Source: Chrysoperla carnea
Lineage: Eukaryota > Arthropoda > Insecta > Neuroptera > Chrysopidae
DNA: 64,000 nt
Direction of reading: 5' to 3'
Assembly: GCF_905475395.1 (NCBI RefSeq)
Contig: NC_058342.1
Location: 18,572,640-18,636,639 of the forward strand
Positions 58,450-64,000 of the stretch are shown here, piece by piece. The notes below the pieces were generated by a model that worked only from the letters and a program-made list of their open reading frames with translations, searched no databases and was not told the origin of the DNA. The position numbers were made by a program, and so were the translations under genes. Each line of letters opens with the position of its first letter. The stretch's first letter is position 1.

Positions 58450-58644
58450 AAGTAAGAAAGGTTTTTATGGACGTTCTTATGTATAAGACAAAGAAACAGA
58501 CAATTTATTGTGTGTACTGCGCGTACAATCATATCATTAATTAGTTGTTTGTGTATATATGATGACAGGCAACTTAAGTCATCACACGCAATAAATTGTC
58601 TGTTTCTTTGTCTTATACATAAGAACGTCCATAAAAACTTACTT
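58450..58644. repeat. Compact MITE, 195 bp, ~60-bp ends
   Basis: AAGTAAGAAAGGTTTTTATG then GACGTTCTTATGTATAAGAC, AAAGAAACAGACAATTTATT are repeated in inverse at the right (AATAAATTGTCTGTTTCTTT, GTCTTATACATAAGAACGTC, CATAAAAACTTACTT). Near-identical arms suggest a recent insertion. Confidence 0.8.
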
Positions 58645-59002
58645 CATATATGATAATGGCTGACGAGATGCTTTCAAATGGTATACGTTTTGTAGCATAT
58701 GTCACAAAGTAAATAAATAGTTTTATAAACAAGATTTTGTGCAATTTATATGCGAATAGAAGAAACGCTTCGTAGCTTTTTTATGGTAATTGAATCTATT
58801 GACTGAACAAATCTCCATAAAAACACATGTAAAATTACTGTTTTTAAAAAGTATAATAACTTTTAAATGGCTTAGGTGAATCAAAATTTAAACGGTCAAA
58901 TTTTCATTTATTTTGCATTTTGATTACCAAACATCATTAAAAACCATTTTTGTGCTATATTAAATTTTTTTCCATATTGCCAAAAATTCAAACCTTGAAA
59001 AA

Positions 59003-59450
59003 AAATTGAAAACAAACAATTAAGTGAATTGATTGTTTAAATGCCATGTATAGATATATAGTTTGATTACGTAATCGTTTCTTTTTTTTACATCATGCAA
59101 GTAAAAAACGATAGCCACTCTCAGATAGTCACAGTCGTGTATATAACACGACTGTGGTATCAGACATACGTAACTGATTTACAATTTCCAATTGGCCTAT
59201 GTTGCTCATTTACGAATTCAACCTGACTTTTTACATTCTGAGCACGCTTTAAAAATTTCAGCTTGATATTTTTTTCGTTTTTGAGTTAACGTGATCACGG
59301 ACAGACAATCGGAAATGGACTAAGTAGGTGCTTTTATGAACACCTATACCAAAATTTTGTTCGTAGCATCAATATTTTTAAGCGTTACAAACTTGGGACT
59401 AAACTTAGTATATTTTGATATATTTCATATATACTTTCCGAAATATATTG
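59003..59450. repeat. Left half-arm of family F
   Basis: Begins TTGAAAACAAACAATTAAGT, then core in reverse (TGCTCATTTACGAATTC, TTTAAAAATTTCAGCTTGAT) and the AT-rich centre (TATATTTCATATATACTTTC). No right arm. Confidence 0.6.
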
Positions 59451-61037
59451 TTTCTGTATTCGTTGTGTGCGTAGTCATGGTAGGGACAATAAAATCGATG
59501 CCAGCGCTTTAAGTGAAAAATTTTGGAGTTAAAGGGGGCTGTTATGACTAATTTGCAATTCTTTACATGTTAATGTAATAGAAATGTCAAATTAAAATTA
59601 TTGAAAAACACGAATTAATTAAACTTAATGCATTAAAAATTGTGAAAATAAGAAATCAAATTGTACAAATATTATTTTTCAAATGTAAATTATCATAATT
59701 ATTTATTAAAATTTGTGAGACAAGAATATTAAATTTTAAATGTAAGTCTTAAATGCAATCCATACAATTATATATGCATCCATACAATTCTATAATTAAA
59801 GTAGTGTATCGTTACCATGGAAACGAAACTCACGCACGGAGCGAATACGAATTCATACGATATTTCTTAAGCCGCTAATGAAATTGTCAACTACGGAAAT
59901 CTTTCGGTTTTTTTTAAATCCGATTTACGTATTTTTTGAATATGTGCAGAATTATGTCAGCTAGCTATTTTGTATGATTTAAAATTTTTTATTAATAACT
60001 ATTTTACTCAACATTGTCTTTGTCTTTGTTGGTTAACTTCAATAGTGCCCATAACTCCTTAACTATTGGGTTTTGGACAAAAGTCTAAAAGGCACTTTCG
60101 ACATAACATTTTGGTTGAATAAAAGATGATCGTTACAATTTCAAGATGTAAGTTATGGACACCAAACAACCATATAGGGGTGCGAGTTTATCAGTAAAAT
60201 ATATGTTTTACTTCATTTACCAATAAACTGCGAATTATCGAACAATTAACCAATTACTGGGGCTATTAAGCATAGCGTGGAAAGTGGGGTGTGTAAATAT
60301 TAAACTAAAAACTAAGTATAAAAATGTTTGGATAATATCATTCAGAAATTTATTTTACCGGTTAATTAACCAAATAACTTACCGGTAAATAACCAGATAA
60401 TTGGTCCTCTCGAATCACTTCAAACCAAAGAGAAAAAGAGCCCGATATGTAAATGGAGAGACAAAATCGCTGCTTTTGCGGATAGACATTGAAGTAGATA
60501 TTAACTAAATAATAAGGAATCGAGTGCACTGGAGGAGGTATTTGCCTAGGAAGTGAGCTGATGCCCTTATTTAGACTTTAACGGGAAAACCAAGTTATTT
60601 ACGAAAAAATGTTTCAAACAAAACTTGTTTACTTTTGTATATGTAACAATTTTACATTTAACTTTTGTGTTTATCTTGCTGTTTACAAGACCCAAAGGGT
60701 TGTTAAACTTAACATACTCTGCTATATTTCATATTAGGGTACAAAAATTTAATAAAATCATTTTTGACAGCAAGTTTTTAGCAAAAAGATGCTTATACGA
60801 TGAAAGAGATAAAAAGGAATAGTAGAAAAAGAGATTTTTAGGGAAGTCCCAAACACGAGAGACAAAAATGTCTACGGTTCTCACCGTTATAAATTCGGAT
60901 TCCAGTCTCTGTGATTCCGTAAAATTTAACTCCAGATCCACGCCTGTTTTCAAGTAAATTAATGGTAAAATAAGTCTAATTTCAAAATAAACATAAATTT
61001 TTCGCGTTTTATCTCCATTATTTTTTCCTGCTTTTAC

Positions 61038-61109
61038 CTGCAATTCATACTTTTCCCATTCTCCATAAAGCAACTTGCCTTCCGCTTTGCTATCGGCTGG
61101 CGATGCCAT
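61038..61109 (-). CDS. Possible first coding exon of an unidentified gene
   Basis: ATG at 61107-61109 in a good context (ACCAATGG), 24 codons reading MASPADSKAEGKLLYGEWEK then YELQ, ending at a consensus-like donor GTAAAA in phase 0. The base composition is richer in G and C than its surroundings, as for coding DNA, and the peptide is charged and not repeat-like. No homologue comes to mind and the next exon was not found. It could be a pseudo-exon. Confidence 0.4.
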
Positions 61110-61858
61110 TGGTTAAGACAACTCTATTAAATAATCACCTGAAATATTGTAAATAAACTCAATATATACATGGTATTTAAATAAATCCAACATCTTTTGT
61201 TGAATATTTTTTTTTTAATTACAAATTTTTTTACAAATAGATAACGTTTTGTTTGCATAATAGTAAATATAAACCCACATACACGATTTCGAGCTAAAGC
61301 TGAACGTGCTCGTTATTTGTCGTGTTAAAAATAGCTTACAAATTAGTTATCATTTCATGTTAAACAATTGTTTACGCGCCAACTTTTTCTTTTTAAATAG
61401 TAGACGACGCACAATAATTATAAAAATTATTATTGATTCTAATTTTAGAACCACGGATCATATTCATTATTCAATCAAAATATAAACAAAATTTTTGGCC
61501 TCAAAATTAGGTAGTTTTAAAAGTCGGCCAACAGAAATGGGATGAAAACTTGATTAAGTCAAAGGGTGAAGTATTTTATTATATATTTTTTGGCGGGGAG
61601 GAGGCGAGACAATATCTCATTTGCTCTTTCATTGTCCAGTTCTTGTTATGAAGAGGTGGACTAATTTTTTGACAGTTTATTCTTTGTTACGATTTCTCTG
61701 ATCTAAGGTCCATTGACGTCAAAGCACTCTTGCTGTTCTTAAACAGCTCCAAATCCTGGATTAGCTGCCGGAGATATCCCAATTCACTTTTTGGAATCAC
61801 ATCGGACCCTAAGGAAATACCAGCTTTGTTGGACATTTCTAAATGTCTTTCCATGTTG

Positions 61859-61995
61859 GAAAATTCCAGGACATTCTGGAATGTTGTAGAACTTTCTAAC
61901 ATTTTTGACTATTCTAGAACATATTGGATCCTTTTCGAACATTTCAAATATACTTGGAAAATTTCGTAAATTCTGAAAATATTCCAGATAATTCT
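61859..61995. promoter_or_regulatory. Heat-shock-element-like array
   Basis: From 61859 to 61896, eight 3-base units stand at exact 5-bp spacing and alternate: GAA, TTC, GGA, TTC, GAA, TTG, GAA, TTC, six of them perfect. More pairs follow (TTCTAGAA at 61912-61919, TTCCAGATAATTC at 61983-61995), and a perfect TTCCAGAACATTC lies at 62151-62163. This is the binding pattern for heat shock factor trimers. It is about 750 bp upstream of the possible exon at 61109. Confidence 0.45.
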
Positions 61996-62539
61996 AAAAC
62001 TTTACAATTCTTATATCTCGCTATTACTCTCTGACACGCTCAAATCATTCTCGACTCCATATTTATAAGAAATAAAATGCGTTTTCACTCACAGGATGCG
62101 TTCTTTTCTTATAGTACCAGCCCTCTCCCTTCCCATTCATGACTTCTGTGTTCCAGAACATTCTGGTCAGTTTTTGATACTTTAATAATAATTTTGCTAA
62201 AAACGCGGCTATACATTATGTAAAAGTCAGAACACTTCGTAGATGTGAATTGTTCCGCCATATTTGGTCCAAAATATGTTTGAAAAATATTAAAAAGATG
62301 CCGCTACATTTGATATCTCTCTCTCCTATACGATATGTCGATGTCATATTCATGCTTTGATTATAGCGTCTCCAAGATGGAGCGAAGCTGCTACAGTAAA
62401 AATGTTACCGTCGCAATGGAACGCAACTCACCAATAAGTGTTTCATTGTCCAAAATAAGCTACTATTAGCAAAAGAGTTGTCTGTCAAAATCGGTTAAAA
62501 CTTAACAACGGCATTGAACGGATCAACGATTATGGTTGT

Positions 62540-63495
62540 TATAAGCGATACCTGGGTCCGATTCAGCTATTTTGCTGCTCCGGGCAAAAATAATATTTGC
62601 CGCCCTTTACACTCATATCATATACAAGGATGTCTTCCTTTTTTAAATTGACTCATGCTTGAAACTCGGTAAATAAATTTAAACGAGGAAAATTTTTCAA
62701 AAGAAAAATATTAGTTTTGAAAGTACACATCTTATACCGACATCGAATTCGGCCTAAGTTTTCAGGTTCAATTAAAACCTCACTCTGATTCATAGTTGAT
62801 AAACATATTCCATTAAAGCTTTAAATAAAGAAGTAGTTCTTTATATATACGCAAACATTTTTTGTAAACCGAATATCTTAGACAGTAATTGATAGCAAAA
62901 ATCTTGCTTCTTGTGCATTTGTTCATTCCATTTGAACTAAAATGGTCTTAATAGAAAAACGAATCACTTTTATTGTATTACAATTTTTGGAAACAATTAC
63001 ACGAAATAACAATTCGAACAAAAAATGTTACTTTTTTAATCAATAACAACTTTCTAATTCAAAATGTTCATCTATCGATTACCAGTTATGGAGTAGAGTG
63101 AGCTTGAAAACCTAAATCACGTTTAATGTCTGCGTAAGATGTGCAGGCAGCATTACACACCCAGCATTTTTCACTGTTAAGTATTTTTATCGATAAAAGT
63201 TATTTTTTGAGTTTCAAGCATATATCAACTTAAAAATGCATCCTGTATACAGGGTTTACGTATTATTTGTACAGTTTCGCTTAAATATCTGGATTCCAAT
63301 GATGTTTTTTCAGTGATTTATTTTAATTATAAATTATAATAAATTTTTCCAAATAATTCCAGTTTTCGGAATAGCCCTAGTTTTATTGAGTCCCATTTAT
63401 CGAGATTATTCTATATCGCCGCCAAATTTTAAGAATTTGCCGTCCCGGGCGGTCGCCTGGCTTGTCCCCCCTTCTGGATCAGGCCATGAGTGAAA
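62540..63495. repeat. Possible degenerate hAT-like element
   Basis: The right side has GCCGTCCCGGGCGGTCGCCT then GGCTTGTCCCCCCTTCTGGATCAGG, like the common hAT end that reads CTAGA..GGGGGGCAAGCC..CCGGG in inverse. The left side has GCTGCTCCGGGCAAAAATAA and TTTGCCGCCC. The interior is AT-rich without an open frame. Confidence 0.35.
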
Positions 63496-64000
63496 GCGCG
63501 TATACTTGTGAAATTTTATGCATATGTGCACATTTTGGTCGTTAATAATAAATTATAAAATAAAGTTAATATTGTCAAAATAAAATTTATAATGTTCAAA
63601 ATCTATGATGTTGTATTGTTTAACTAAAAAAGTTTGTATGTAGATGCGTTGGTCTTTGTCAGCTAATAATTTTAATAGTCCATATATCCATAATTGTGTT
63701 TATATAGTTATTCGGTCGGGATCTTTCAGTTTCGTCGTTAAAATGGTTTTGACTTTATTTTTGGATGGTACACAAATTTTTCAGATCCAAATACCACTAA
63801 AACCTAAAGCGGGAATCTCTTTTTCCAAATAAAAATTTTTATTGTTGTATTAAGTGGATAAAATTTTTGAGATACAGGGTATTAATTTTAAAATGATAAC
63901 ATTTATCATTTCTATTAACTTTCTTTGTTTACTGAGAGGTATAATAGTTGAACCATAGTAACGACCTTAATAAAGTTAACGATTCGAAATCGTTACATAG
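63496..64000. other. AT-rich, nothing recognised
   Basis: I see no repeat of the window's families, no splice-linked frame and no RNA gene here. Confidence 0.4.

Larger units (their letters stand above)
53748..61037. other. Region between TRMT61A and the possible minus-strand exon
   Basis: Outside the elements listed separately I see only AT-rich DNA, a (GT)n run near 56768-56782 and a family F fragment near 60590-60700. If the exon at 61038-61109 is real, its downstream exons must lie in or beyond this stretch on the minus strand, but no convincing candidate was found. Confidence 0.4.

Noticed and set aside
60729..61037. Open reading continuing after the possible exon at 61038
   Set aside because: It follows a consensus donor and becomes hydrophobic, AT-driven sequence; more likely intron.
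61687..61902. Minus-strand frame with Leu/Ser-rich peptide over the heat-shock-like array
   Set aside because: No start context, no splice partner and no homologue recognised; the 5-bp periodic DNA pattern explains part of it. Kept only as a caveat to the array.
1..64000. tRNA or rRNA genes
   Set aside because: No B-box-like GGTTCGA context with a matching acceptor stem, and no rRNA-like conserved stretch was found by eye.

Overview
The window looks like AT-rich nuclear DNA from an insect. It has split genes with consensus GT..AG introns, no operon structure, and several hundred bases to kilobases of decayed repeats between exons. I cannot fix the order from sequence alone. About 10 kb is protein coding; most of the rest is introns and intergenic DNA full of inverted-repeat (foldback, MITE-like) elements and broken DNA transposons.

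Left half (983..30173, minus strand): one large gene of the PLEKHA4/5/6/7 family (Drosophila kramer, kmr). I can join 17 coding exons in frame, from an ATG at 30171-30173 to an exon whose donor lies at 983. They give at least 2167 residues, with an N-terminal PH domain, Gln/Ser-rich linkers, one 2,025-nt exon, and a C-terminal coiled-coil region. The stop codon lies left of the window. Many introns are filled largely by one element each: foldback elements at 2146-3275, 13040-14290, 19908-20896 and 21854-22772, and a ~1.5 kb DNA transposon with ~100-bp terminal inverted repeats and a broken transposase at 8485-9956.

Middle (30174..44458): a gene-poor stretch made of several repeat families. 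It holds a ~1 kb foldback family with 60-bp ends, a PIF/Harbinger-like MITE with a TAA duplication, hAT-like termini and a 255-bp tandem repeat.

Right of centre: an intronless WASH1 (WASHC1) gene on the minus strand (44548..45939) stands head to head with TRMT61A on the plus strand (47577..53701, six exons, 399 residues). WASH1 is the Arp2/3-activating subunit of the endosomal WASH complex. TRMT61A is the catalytic subunit of the tRNA m1A58 methyltransferase. They share a 1.6 kb divergent upstream region, but their functions are unrelated.

Right end (53702..64000): mostly repeats and dead coding fragments: a SWIM zinc-finger fragment inside a TA-flanked inverted-repeat element, an hAT/ZMYM-like transposase fragment, and a compact 195-bp MITE. 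A possible first exon of an unidentified minus-strand gene lies at 61038..61109, with an array of heat-shock-element-like 5-bp units about 750 bp upstream. No tRNA, rRNA, CRISPR array or bacterial-type gene was seen.
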